A DNA stretch of 13,268 nucleotides from an uncultured Collinsella sp. Its GTDB lineage: Bacteria > Actinomycetota > Coriobacteriia > Coriobacteriales > Coriobacteriaceae. Both the position numbers and the translations under genes were made by a program. The DNA lies in NCBI GenBank assembly GCA_902478765.1, contig CABSMN010000010.1:1-13268 (forward strand). Direction: 5' to 3'. Below are positions 6,358 to 13,257 of the stretch, piece by piece. Position 1 is the first letter of the stretch; every line of letters starts with the position of its first letter. The notes under the pieces were generated by a model. That model was given only the letters and a program-made list of their open reading frames with translations, did no database searches and was not told where the DNA came from.

Positions 6358-7809
6358 TTACTCGACCGTATCGACCGTTGCAGCCACGTTGCCGTCTGCC
6401 ATACGCACGCGGATGGCATCGCCGGGCTTAAAGCTCTTGGCGCTCGTAGCCACACCATCATCGCTGTACGCGATGGAATAGCCGCGGGCAAGTACCTTGA
6501 GCGGCGACAGGGCATCGAGCGAAGCCGCTGCACGGCCCAAGTCGGAAGCTGACTTGTTGAGCATTGTGCGCCCCTGATGCTCCAGACGGGAACTCGCAAG
6601 CGTGAGCGCATGGCGTTTGCCATCGAGCCCCGAGGTGCTTGCGATCAAGCGCTCGGGCAGACGCTCGAAGTTGGAGCGGAAGGCCCCAACCGAACGCGTT
6701 ATGGCGCCCGACAGTCGATCGGCAGTCAGCGCAAGCTCAGACTCGCGCCGCTCGACCATAAACGTTGGATCGTTGAGGCACGGGCGGCATGCGGCGGCAT
6801 CGAGGGCATCGCCCAAGCGAGCCGTATAGGCATCCCAGGCACGGTGACCGCGCTGATCGAGCATCTCCAAATCAACCTGATCCGACCCGATCATCGAAGC
6901 CATTGCGGCGCCCAGACGCTGATGGCGCGTCTCGAGCACGTCGGCCAACTCCGTCATAGCCGGTGCCACCGATTCTGCCGCTGCCGTTGGCGTTGAGGCG
7001 CGACGGTCGCTCACCATGTCGCAGATCGAGGTATCGGGCTCATGCCCAATGCCCGTCACCACAGGCACGGGACAAGCTGCCACCGCACGGGCAAGCTCCT
7101 CGTCGTTAAAGGTCATGAGGTCCTCGAAGGAACCGCCGCCACGCACGAGCAAAATGCAATCGGGCGCCGGCGTAATGGCAGCAGCGCGGTGCAAGCCTTC
7201 AATAAGCTCTGCCGGCGCACCCTCGCCCTGGACCTTTGCGCCCACGCAGGCAAGCTCGACGAGCGGGTTGCGACGGCGCAATGTGCGCTTAACGTCGTCG
7301 ATCACGGCACCCGAAAGGGAGGTGACGACCGCCACACGCGAGCAAAACACCGGAATGCGGCGCTTGCGCGCTTCGTCCATCAGGCCCTCGCGACGCAGCT
7401 TTTCGGCCAGTTGCGCCACTTGTTGACGCAGCAGACCCTCCCCCGCCAGCGAAAACGAGCGGGCGACGAAGCTCATGCGACCCGTAGGCTTGTAGAGATT
7501 GAAGCTGCCCTTAAAGCTCACCTGCATGCCGTCGCGCAGATCGAAGGTACGCTTAAGGTAGGCTCCTTTCCAGATGATGCAGTCGACGGCCGCCGAGTCG
7601 TCCTTGATTTGGAAGTAGCAGTGGCCGCTCCGGGCATTGGGACCACGAAAACCCGTGACCTCACCCAAAACGCTCAGCTGCGGAATGGCATCGAGCGCAC
7701 CGGCGGCGATCTCCACCGCTTGGCTCACGCTGAGCTCTTTGCGCTCCTGCTCGTCCGATCCGTCAAACTCGGCAGAAACGGCATTGCCGGTCAGATTCCA
7801 GCCTGCCAC
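6358..7809 (-). CDS. xseA: Exodeoxyribonuclease VII large subunit
   Basis: The 483-residue catalytic subunit of exonuclease VII, slightly longer than the usual 400-460. Order of parts: an OB-fold at about 45-125 (LSVLGEVTGF, GHCYFQIKD, DCIIWKG), then the nuclease domain with ARKRRIPVF, an Asp171-Asp172 pair, LVRGGGSFEDL with Arg223, FNDE and GHEPDTSICD with His256 and Asp259, followed by a helical region and a C-terminal strand segment (LARGYSIAY). Asp172, Arg223, His256 and Asp259 match E. coli residues Asp155, Arg205, His238 and Asp241, which are needed for activity. It starts at GTG 7809, with AAAGGAGG close upstream and no nearby ATG. It leads the xseA-xseB-HIT series. It acts in the cytoplasm in DNA repair and mismatch-repair excision. 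Confidence 0.96.
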   Translation of the reverse strand: MAGWNLTGNAVSAEFDGSDEQERKELSVSQAVEIAAGALDAIPQLSVLGEVTGFRGPNARSGHCYFQIKDDSAAVDCIIWKGAYLKRTFDLRDGMQVSFKGSFNLYKPTGRMSFVARSFSLAGEGLLRQQVAQLAEKLRREGLMDEARKRRIPVFCSRVAVVTSLSGAVIDDVKRTLRRRNPLVELACVGAKVQGEGAPAELIEGLHRAAAITPAPDCILLVRGGGSFEDLMTFNDEELARAVAACPVPVVTGIGHEPDTSICDMVSDRRASTPTAAAESVAPAMTELADVLETRHQRLGAAMASMIGSDQVDLEMLDQRGHRAWDAYTARLGDALDAAACRPCLNDPTFMVERRESELALTADRLSGAITRSVGAFRSNFERLPERLIASTSGLDGKRHALTLASSRLEHQGRTMLNKSASDLGRAAASLDALSPLKVLARGYSIAYSDDGVATSAKSFKPGDAIRVRMADGNVAATVDTVE

Positions 7810-7878
7810 GCAGCCTCCTTTCGTTATCGCGCACAGAGGCTCCGGCCCCGTGCATATTTAAGTCCAACACATAGTACA

Positions 7879-7908
7879 GCGCCGCGTGGACACGAATCCC
7901 CGCGGCGC
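7879..7908 (-). terminator. GC-rich hairpin after the zinc peptidase gene
   Basis: Perfect 8-bp arms GCGCCGCG (7879-7886) and CGCGGCGC (7901-7908), with a possible inner GGA/TCC pairing in the loop, lie 16 bases after the peptidase stop on the - strand and before xseA. There is no clear T run, so it may be a weak or factor-assisted terminator. The rest of the 115-base gap holds the xseA ribosome-binding site and an AT-richer stretch around 7850-7876 that may hold its promoter. Confidence 0.5.
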
Positions 7909-7924
7909 CTGCCTGTCCTATTTG

Positions 7925-8629
7925 TTATCGGTTGGAGTTTCTGTTGTAGCGAGCCATCAGGTAGAGCAGTTGAATAATCGAAGTGAGCGCTGCGGCCACA
8001 TAGGTAAGCGCGGCTGCCGTCAGCACCTTCTTGGCGCCGTTGACCTGCTTGGAACTCATGCCCGACTGCTCGATATACGCCACGGCGCGGCGACTGGCAT
8101 CGATCTCGACCGGCAGCGTAACCAGCTGGAACAACACGCTAAACGAGAAGAAGACCAGCGCGAGGGTCGTGAGCCCCGCGATGTTCATGAATAGGCCCAT
8201 GAGCAGCACGATCGTCCAGGTGTTTTGGGTAAAGTTGACGACGGGGACCAAAGCGGTACGTACCTTCATCATGGCATAACCACTTTGACGCTGGGCGGCA
8301 TGGCCCGCCTCGTGGCAGGCGACGGCAACGCTTGCGACCGACCCGCCCGAACGGTTGGCATCCGACAGATACAGGTTGTTGTCCTGCGGGTTGTAATGAT
8401 CGGTGAGCTCGCCGGCAACGCCCTTGATGCCCACGGCACTACAACCGTTGGCGTCGAGCATGCGGCGAGCGACCGTGGCACCCGTATCGCCGTCCGAGCG
8501 CACCTTAGACCACGTCCTGTACGTCGAGTTGATATAGCTCTGCGCGGCAAGGCCAAGCACCGTGCAGACAAGAACAACCAGCAGGTACAGCGGGTCAATG
8601 CCAAAGCCGTATCCATAGTAATAAGGCAT
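7925..8629 (-). CDS. Membrane zinc metallopeptidase, YugP type
   Basis: A 234-residue protein of the neutral zinc metallopeptidase family known from Bacillus YugP. The zinc motif HEAGH is at 106-110 (His106, Glu107, His110). Other family marks: an N-terminal membrane segment at about 12-30, the KVRS-DGDTGATVARRMLDANG block, LTDHYNPQ and YLSDANRS before the active site, two hydrophobic helices after it, then LPVEIDASRRA (probable third ligand region) and a C-terminal helix AALTYVAAALTSIIQLL. The physiological substrate of this family is not established. I start at ATG 8629, with GGAGG seven bases upstream; the longer open frame to 8698 adds residues without membrane-protein or family character. 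Confidence 0.93.
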   Translation of the reverse strand: MPYYYGYGFGIDPLYLLVVLVCTVLGLAAQSYINSTYRTWSKVRSDGDTGATVARRMLDANGCSAVGIKGVAGELTDHYNPQDNNLYLSDANRSGGSVASVAVACHEAGHAAQRQSGYAMMKVRTALVPVVNFTQNTWTIVLLMGLFMNIAGLTTLALVFFSFSVLFQLVTLPVEIDASRRAVAYIEQSGMSSKQVNGAKKVLTAAALTYVAAALTSIIQLLYLMARYNRNSNR

Positions 8630-8721
8630 GCGAATTCCTCCGAATCGAGTTACACGTTGGAGGCATTCTACCCATTCGACTGACCAGCAAATCAACATCG
8701 ATGTTTTGGCAATGTCAGCGA

Positions 8722-8819
8722 AAACGGCCGAGAGCGAGCAAGGTGACGTGAAAGAGAAGCGACGCGTACTTTGGTACGCGAGCGACGATTGAACGTCAGA
8801 TTGCCGCTCTCGGCCGTTT
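8722..8819 (-). repeat. 98-base nested inverted repeat, probable compound terminator of the RNase D gene
   Basis: Three tiers of pairing share one centre. Outer: AAACGGCCGAGAGCG (8722-8736) with its exact complement at 8805-8819. Middle: TGACGT (8744-8749) with ACGTCA (8793-8798). Inner: CGCGTAC (8763-8769) with GTACGCG (8774-8780) around TTTG. On the - strand the outer stem ends in GGCCGTTTTCG, giving a short T run, so it can end transcription from the RNase D gene. It takes up much of the 238-base gap to the peptidase gene. The tiering is more elaborate than a plain terminator and suggests a repeated genomic element or a structured RNA. Confidence 0.75.
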
Positions 8820-8832
8820 GCAGCGTCGAGCT

Positions 8833-8860
8833 GTTACGCGGTTTGGTAAAACCGCGTAAC
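8833..8860. repeat. Perfect 12-bp hairpin between RNase D stop and the nested repeat
   Basis: GTTACGCGGTTT (8833-8844) and AAACCGCGTAAC (8849-8860) are perfect reverse complements around a GGTA loop. It begins 7 bases past the RNase D stop on the - strand. The bases after it are not T-rich, so it alone is not a standard terminator; it may protect the 3' end of the transcript or act together with the larger hairpin at 8722-8819. Confidence 0.75.
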
Positions 8861-8867
8861 TATATAC

Positions 8868-10001
8868 CTATAGCAATTCAATTTTGCCATCTTTGACCGT
8901 CAGCCCCATGTTGCCCGAGAGCAGATCGTCCAGGCGCGAGCCCACGAGCTCAAAGCGCCAGCCTTCGCGCAGGGGACTTTGCTCAGGATGCTCAATGTAG
9001 TCGGCCAGGTCATCGCGCGAGGCAATGACCGAGGTCGCCACGCCCGAACGCTCGGCAACCAGGCGAATGAGCGCATACATCAGGTCCGTCACGCTCTCCA
9101 ACTCCGGCGAAATCTGACGGTGCCCGCGCACCATGAGCGGCAGGCGATCGTGCGGGCAGCTCGCACCGCGCTTAATGGCCATGAGCGCGCCGTCCACGTC
9201 GCGCTCCCCCAGCTGATCGGTGCCGCGGATGCTGCGGAACTCCTCAACGCGCACAGGATTGCGCTTGACGAGCGCCAGCAGCGTATCGTCGGACATGACC
9301 CACTTGCGTGGGATGTTGCGGCGCTCGGCGCGGTCCTCGCGCCAAGCGGCAAGCTCGCGCGCGATGCCCAGCTGATGGCGGCTACACGAGTTGATGCGCT
9401 TGACCTTGCGGAATGCCTCGTGACGATCGGCGCGGTAGTGCGACTCGTCGGCCAGCGGACGCAACTCGTCGAGCACCCAGTCCACGCGGCCCAGCTCACG
9501 CAGGCGGCTCATCATCTCGGTATAGGCGACAATCAGGTACTTGACGTCATCGATCGCGTACTCGATCTGTTTGTCGGTCAGCGGGCGGCGCGACCAGTCG
9601 GTCAGCGACTCGGTCTTGGGCAACGAAACGCCGCAAAACGTCTGCACGAGCGCGCCGTAGGAAATCTGCTGGCGCTCGCCCAAAAAGGCGGCGGCGACCT
9701 GTGTGTCAAAAATGGGACGCGGCAGCACGCCCACGGTATGGAGCATAACCTCCATATCCTGCGAGCAGGCGTGGAAGACCTTGGTCACGCTCTCGTCGGC
9801 CATAAGCTCGGCCAGCGGCGACAGGTCGTCGATCACCAGAGGATCGACCGCGACGCTCTCGGCAGGGGTGGCAATCTGGACCAAGCACAGGCGCGGATGG
9901 AACGTGCGCTCGCGCAAAAACTCGGTATCGACGGCAATCGCGTCGAACTCGCGGGCGCGTTGGCAAAAGTCGAGCAGAGCCTGATGTGTGGAAATGTACA
10001 T
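8868..10001 (-). CDS. rnd: Ribonuclease D
   Basis: A 377-residue DEDDy-family 3'-5' exoribonuclease, close to E. coli RNase D (375), which trims the 3' ends of tRNA precursors and other stable RNAs. Exo I: AVDTEF with Asp25 and Glu27. Exo II: VFHACSQDME with Asp82. Exo III: YAIDDVKYL with Tyr148 and Asp152. An HRDC-like helical domain follows at about 195-280 (LAAWREDRAERRNIPRKWV, LLALVKRNP). I start at ATG 10001; an in-frame GTG at 10037 adds 12 residues without family similarity and has no ribosome-binding site. The chosen ATG itself has only a weak site (GGGTTG). It is divergent from the lipid kinase gene. Confidence 0.93.
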   Translation of the reverse strand: MYISTHQALLDFCQRAREFDAIAVDTEFLRERTFHPRLCLVQIATPAESVAVDPLVIDDLSPLAELMADESVTKVFHACSQDMEVMLHTVGVLPRPIFDTQVAAAFLGERQQISYGALVQTFCGVSLPKTESLTDWSRRPLTDKQIEYAIDDVKYLIVAYTEMMSRLRELGRVDWVLDELRPLADESHYRADRHEAFRKVKRINSCSRHQLGIARELAAWREDRAERRNIPRKWVMSDDTLLALVKRNPVRVEEFRSIRGTDQLGERDVDGALMAIKRGASCPHDRLPLMVRGHRQISPELESVTDLMYALIRLVAERSGVATSVIASRDDLADYIEHPEQSPLREGWRFELVGSRLDDLLSGNMGLTVKDGKIELL

Positions 10002-10042
10002 ATCAACCCATCGAATAAGGTTAGGCCCGAAAAACACGGGTA

Positions 10043-10071
10043 GGATATCGGCATTGTCTTACAACTATACT
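10043..10071 (+). promoter_or_regulatory. Probable -10 box for the lipid kinase gene in the divergent region
   Basis: The 98-base gap between the divergent rnd and kinase starts is AT-richer than its flanks. TATACT (10066-10071) is a good -10 box and lies 29 bases before the kinase ATG; no good -35 is found at the right distance (10043-10048 reads GGATAT). The promoter for rnd on the other strand should also be here but I could not pick boxes. Confidence 0.35.
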
Positions 10072-10099
10072 CGGTTAGTCACAGAACGGGAACGTAAGT

Positions 10100-11017
10100 A
10101 TGCGCTGCCTTATCATCCACAACCCGGCATCGGGCCCCAGCTCAGATGAAATCTACGCGTTCACGCACGCCCTCGCGCAGGGCGGCGACGAGGTCGTGAT
10201 GCGCTTTATCGGCGATGGCATGGAACCCGAGGACGCCGTGGCAGACGTGCGCGAGTTTGATCGCGTGGTCGTTTCGGGCGGCGACGGCACCGTCTCCAAC
10301 GTGCTCGACCAAATGCGCGGGTGCGGTGTCCCCACGCTCGTCTTCCCCTCCGGCACGGCCTGCCTGTTCTTTAACAACATCGGTAATGCCCCCGAGGCAG
10401 CGGCGCTTGCCAAGGCTTGCCGCGCCGGTCGCACGGTCAAAGTGGACATGGGCGAGCTCTTTTGGCTCGACGAGAACGGCAACGAGAAGCGCCACGGCTT
10501 TATCATCATCGCCGGCTCGGGCTTCGACGCCGAGATCATGATGAAGGCCGCCCCCGCCAAAAACGACATCGGTGAGATCGCCTATTTCCTGTCGGCGCTC
10601 GCCACACCCAACCCCACGGTGGCGCACTTTACGATTGAGCATGACGGCATTATCGAGGAGCTCGATGGCATCTGCTGCATGGCCGGCAACACCTCGGTCA
10701 TTCAAAACGACATCAACCTGTTCCCCGATTGCCGCATGAACGACGGCATGGTCGACATCGCGGTCATCGAGCCCGTAAAAACCGTCCAGCTCCTGCCCAC
10801 TGTGATCACCGCCGCGCTCGACCCCGCCGGCAAGGTGCTCGGCCGTCCGCAGTTCAAGATCATCCAGACCAAGGAAGCCAAAATCACCTGCACGCCGTCG
10901 CTGGGCATGCAGTTCGATGGCGAGATCATCTCCAGCAACTCGGGCGTCTTTGGAGCCCGCGCGCTTCCGCAATGCCTCGACCTCATCGTCGACGAATTCT
11001 CCCCGCTCGGAAAATAG
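10100..11017 (+). CDS. Diacylglycerol kinase-like lipid kinase family protein
   Basis: A 305-residue protein of the DAGK catalytic / YegS-BmrU family, normal length. Residues 1-12 (MRCLIIHNPASG) form the first strand with the N-P-x-SG loop, and the nucleotide-binding GGDGT is at 60-64 followed by VSNVLDQM. A Gly-rich FIIIAGSGFDAEIM segment and the C-terminal FDGE motif (QFDGEII) complete the family pattern. These enzymes phosphorylate diacylglycerol or related lipids at the inner membrane face using ATP. The usual P-x-GTAN motif reads PSGTAC at 83-88, an Asn-to-Cys change in a normally conserved spot. The ribosome-binding site is weak (GGGAAC) before ATG 10100. A 30-residue membrane peptide gene starts ten bases after its stop. 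The lipid substrate is unknown. Confidence 0.9.
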   Translation: MRCLIIHNPASGPSSDEIYAFTHALAQGGDEVVMRFIGDGMEPEDAVADVREFDRVVVSGGDGTVSNVLDQMRGCGVPTLVFPSGTACLFFNNIGNAPEAAALAKACRAGRTVKVDMGELFWLDENGNEKRHGFIIIAGSGFDAEIMMKAAPAKNDIGEIAYFLSALATPNPTVAHFTIEHDGIIEELDGICCMAGNTSVIQNDINLFPDCRMNDGMVDIAVIEPVKTVQLLPTVITAALDPAGKVLGRPQFKIIQTKEAKITCTPSLGMQFDGEIISSNSGVFGARALPQCLDLIVDEFSPLGK

Positions 11018-11026
11018 GAGGACCCC

Positions 11027-11119
11027 ATGAACGACAACCCCCTGATTGGCTTTATCGTCATCGTCTTGGCCATGCTCGTCGGCTATGCGATTAACGTGAT
11101 CCACCGCCGGAAGAAGTAA
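11027..11119 (+). CDS. 30-residue single-pass membrane micropeptide, coupled to the lipid kinase gene
   Basis: ATG 11027 to TAA 11117-11119 encodes 30 residues starting MNDNPLIGF. Residues 5-25 are a continuous hydrophobic helix (with IVIVLAMLVGYA), followed by a basic tail HRRKK, which predicts an inserted helix with the tail inside the cell. Translation looks well supported: AGGAGGA at 11016-11022 overlaps the TAG stop of the upstream kinase gene and sits 4-5 bases before the ATG, a classic coupled start. It is followed by a strong terminator, so it is the last gene of a two-gene operon. I do not recognise the family; the position suggests a partner or regulator of the membrane-associated lipid kinase, by inference only. 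Confidence 0.75.
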   Translation: MNDNPLIGFIVIVLAMLVGYAINVIHRRKK

Positions 11120-11154
11120 TTCCACATTGGTATGATATTCATCCAATTATCGTC

Positions 11155-11200
11155 TCCCCCGTTGTTTATGCATTTGCCAGACAGCGGGGGATTTTTCTTT
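11155..11200 (+). terminator. Strong rho-independent terminator after the kinase/micropeptide operon
   Basis: TCCCCCGTTGT (11155-11165) pairs with ACAGCGGGGGA (11181-11191), an 11-bp stem including one G-U pair, and is followed by TTTTTCTTT. It closes the kinase-micropeptide transcript and isolates the C69 peptidase gene. Confidence 0.93.
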
Positions 11201-11285
11201 GTGCCCCGTGCAAGGCGCTTTATTCAGATACAGTAATTGCAGGGCGTCTTTATTTAACTAAAGCTAGATAATGAGTATTCTTGTC

Positions 11286-11347
11286 CGCTCATCGCATATT
11301 TTAGGACGCTCATCGAGTATTTCATCGAAATAGATGAATACTATATA
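11286..11347 (+). promoter_or_regulatory. Promoter and operator-like array of the C69 peptidase gene
   Basis: Two direct repeats CGCTCATCG-N2-TATTT start at 11286 and 11307, exactly 21 bases apart, that is two helical turns. The second runs into a near-perfect dyad: AGTATTTCATC (11316-11326), six bases, GATGAATACT (11333-11342). The best promoter pair, TTTCAT (11320-11325), 16-base spacer, TATATA (11342-11347), lies inside this dyad, so a bound protein would cover the -35 and spacer. This is the AT-rich core of the 308-base gap 11120-11427, which otherwise holds the terminator and a structured leader. Confidence 0.5.
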
Positions 11348-11360
11348 GACTTCCGATAGG

Positions 11361-11411
11361 CTAATAGATGTATTTATTAGCTGAAATCCTGCACGGTTCC
11401 GCGGGGTTTCA
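11361..11411 (+). promoter_or_regulatory. Two hairpins in the leader of the C69 peptidase mRNA
   Basis: CTAATA (11361-11366) pairs with TATTAG (11375-11380), and TGAAATCC (11382-11389) pairs with GGGTTTCA (11404-11411) with one G-U pair. Both lie between the predicted promoter and the ribosome-binding site GGGAGG at about 11418-11423. They could affect mRNA stability or ribosome access; no known riboswitch is recognised. Confidence 0.35.
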
Positions 11412-11427
11412 ACGGTTGGGAGGGATC

Positions 11428-13230
11428 ATGAGGTTTACTCATCCTGTCAACACGCTCAAAAAGCTCGGCTGCGGCCTTGCGTTTGGAGCAGCGGCCATCA
11501 TGGCCATGCCGACTTCGGCGCTCGCCTGCACCCAGATCTACATGGGTAGCAAGCTCACGGCAGACGGCAACACGTACTATGGCCGTTCCGAGGATTTCGG
11601 TCCGCGCTATGTCAAGCACTTTGGCATTGAGCCCGCACACAAGGACGGCAACGAGTACACATCGGTCGAGTCCGGTTTTGAGTACAAGTCCAAGGGCACA
11701 ACCTACCGCTACACCTTCGTTCGCGACAACCCCTCGCAGTGGGAAGATCGCTACGACGCATATTCCGAGGCAGGCATCAACGAGAAGGGCGTCTCCTGCT
11801 CTGCCACGTTGAGCACCTCCTATAACGAGAAGGCCGAAGAGGCCGACCCCATCACCGAGGAGACTGGCATCGGCGAGTACAGCTATGCCAGCGTCATCCT
11901 GGGCGAGAGCGCCACGGCCCGCGAGGGCGTCGAGCTCATCGGCAGCCTGATCGACGAGCAGGGCGTCTGCTCCAACGACCAGATCATCATCGCCGACAGC
12001 ACCGAGACCTGGCTGTTCGCCGCGCTTTCCGGCCATCAGTGGATTGCTATGAAGCTCGCCGATGACATTGCCTCGCTCAACCCCAACATCGGCAACCTCA
12101 CCTATAACGTCGACCTCGATGACACCGAGAACTGTCTCCATTCCGAGGGCATCGAGTCCATGCCTAAGGAGAAGGGCTTTGCCGAGTACACCGACGGCAA
12201 GTTCGACGTCGCCAAGACCTACGGCGAGGAGATCGGCGAGGCCGGTATGCACCAGTGGTCGCGCTATATCCAGGGTCGCGATTACTTCATGGCCCCGCTG
12301 GCTGAAGGCACTGACTACGAGATCGTGAAAGACGAGCGCGAAGATGCTCGCGCCACGACCGGAGCCCTGGTCCACGAGATGCAGCCGCTGTTCTTCCAGC
12401 CCGGCAAGTCCGACTGGAGCACCTTTGAGATGATCCGCAGCTTCGCCGCCCGCGGCGAGAATGTCGCCGGCCTCAACGCCAACACCGACGGCGCCTACGC
12501 CATCGGCTCCAACCGCAACACCGAGATCCATACCTTCCAGATCCGTCAGGGCATGGACCCCGAGATCGCGACCATCCAGTGGGAGATGCTCTCCAACGCC
12601 GAGTTCTCCGTCGCCATCCCCCTCTACTCCGCACTGCTCACCGAGGTCAGCCCCTACTTTAGCGATCAGGACGTCTCCTTCGATCACTGCGAAGAGGAAG
12701 ACGTCGTGAACAACGAGGAGCCCAAGAACTCCATCAACTACGTCCTCATGGACATCAACACGCTCGCCTATGAGAACCGCGACCACTGCGCCACCGGCGT
12801 CCGCGCCTACCTCGATGCACTGCAGAAGGAACTCATCGAGCAGAACCTAACCGTCGACGAGGCCATGCAGGCCGCCGAGGGCACCGAGGCCCGCACCGCC
12901 CTGGCCAACAAGGCCGGCAAGGCTGCCACCAAGGACACCTACCTCAAGTGCAAGGCCATGCTCGAGGAGATGCGCGACTACCTTAAGGAGGGCGACTTCT
13001 CCGAGGAGTTCGTCCCGAGTGACTACGATGCCGACAACGACTGCCTGGTCGAGTCCATCACCTACGCCGACGAGGCGCTCTCCGATGAGGACGTAGCCGA
13101 GCCCGAGGTCGAGAAGAAAGAGGCCACCGAGGAGAAGTCCGAAGGCAACAACGTGGCCGCCATGGCCGTTGGCGCCGTCGTCATCATCGGTGTCTGTGGC
13201 TTCGTGCTCTATCGTCGCAAGAAGGCATAA
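11428..13230 (+). CDS. Secreted, membrane-anchored C69 family peptidase (PepD-like dipeptidase)
   Basis: A 600-residue exported protein of peptidase family C69 (N-terminal nucleophile fold). Residues 1-33 are a signal peptide: MRFTHPVNTLKK basic start, hydrophobic core to 27, then PTSALA and Cys34. Cleavage after Ala33 would expose Cys34, the expected nucleophile, followed by TQIYMGSKLTADGNTYYGRSEDFG, typical for the family (Cys-T near the start, then GxTxxGRNED-like). Later family segments include GVSCSATLS, YASVILGESATAREGVELIGSLID and DSTETWLFAALSGHQW. The C terminus has an acidic Glu/Lys-rich linker, a single membrane helix at about 576-594 and RRKKA, so the enzyme stays on the outer face of the membrane. 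The ATG at 11428 has GGGAGG six bases upstream; an in-frame ATG at 11368 lies in a leader hairpin with no such site. It probably cleaves dipeptides outside the cell to feed amino-acid uptake; the substrate is unverified. Confidence 0.92.
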   Translation: MRFTHPVNTLKKLGCGLAFGAAAIMAMPTSALACTQIYMGSKLTADGNTYYGRSEDFGPRYVKHFGIEPAHKDGNEYTSVESGFEYKSKGTTYRYTFVRDNPSQWEDRYDAYSEAGINEKGVSCSATLSTSYNEKAEEADPITEETGIGEYSYASVILGESATAREGVELIGSLIDEQGVCSNDQIIIADSTETWLFAALSGHQWIAMKLADDIASLNPNIGNLTYNVDLDDTENCLHSEGIESMPKEKGFAEYTDGKFDVAKTYGEEIGEAGMHQWSRYIQGRDYFMAPLAEGTDYEIVKDEREDARATTGALVHEMQPLFFQPGKSDWSTFEMIRSFAARGENVAGLNANTDGAYAIGSNRNTEIHTFQIRQGMDPEIATIQWEMLSNAEFSVAIPLYSALLTEVSPYFSDQDVSFDHCEEEDVVNNEEPKNSINYVLMDINTLAYENRDHCATGVRAYLDALQKELIEQNLTVDEAMQAAEGTEARTALANKAGKAATKDTYLKCKAMLEEMRDYLKEGDFSEEFVPSDYDADNDCLVESITYADEALSDEDVAEPEVEKKEATEEKSEGNNVAAMAVGAVVIIGVCGFVLYRRKKA

Positions 13231-13235
13231 GAACC

Positions 13236-13257
13236 CCCACCTTAAGGCGCGGGTGGG
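13236..13257 (+). terminator. Possible terminator hairpin after the C69 gene (cut by window end)
   Basis: CCCACC (13236-13241) pairs with GGTGGG (13252-13257) five bases after the stop. The following bases to the window end (ATGGCCAAGGT) are not T-rich, so the call is weak. Confidence 0.35.

Noticed and set aside
8630..8698. 23-residue N-terminal extension of the zinc peptidase
   Set aside because: The start at 8629 has an excellent GGAGG site and gives the family-typical N terminus; the extension is Trp/Cys/Arg-rich with no site upstream.
10142..11146. 334-codon - strand frame opposite the lipid kinase and 469-codon - strand frame at 11377-12786 opposite the C69 gene
   Set aside because: Low-complexity Val/Gly/Asp/Ala-rich translations typical of the reverse strand of GC-rich genes; the sense frames have clear family motifs and signal or start features.
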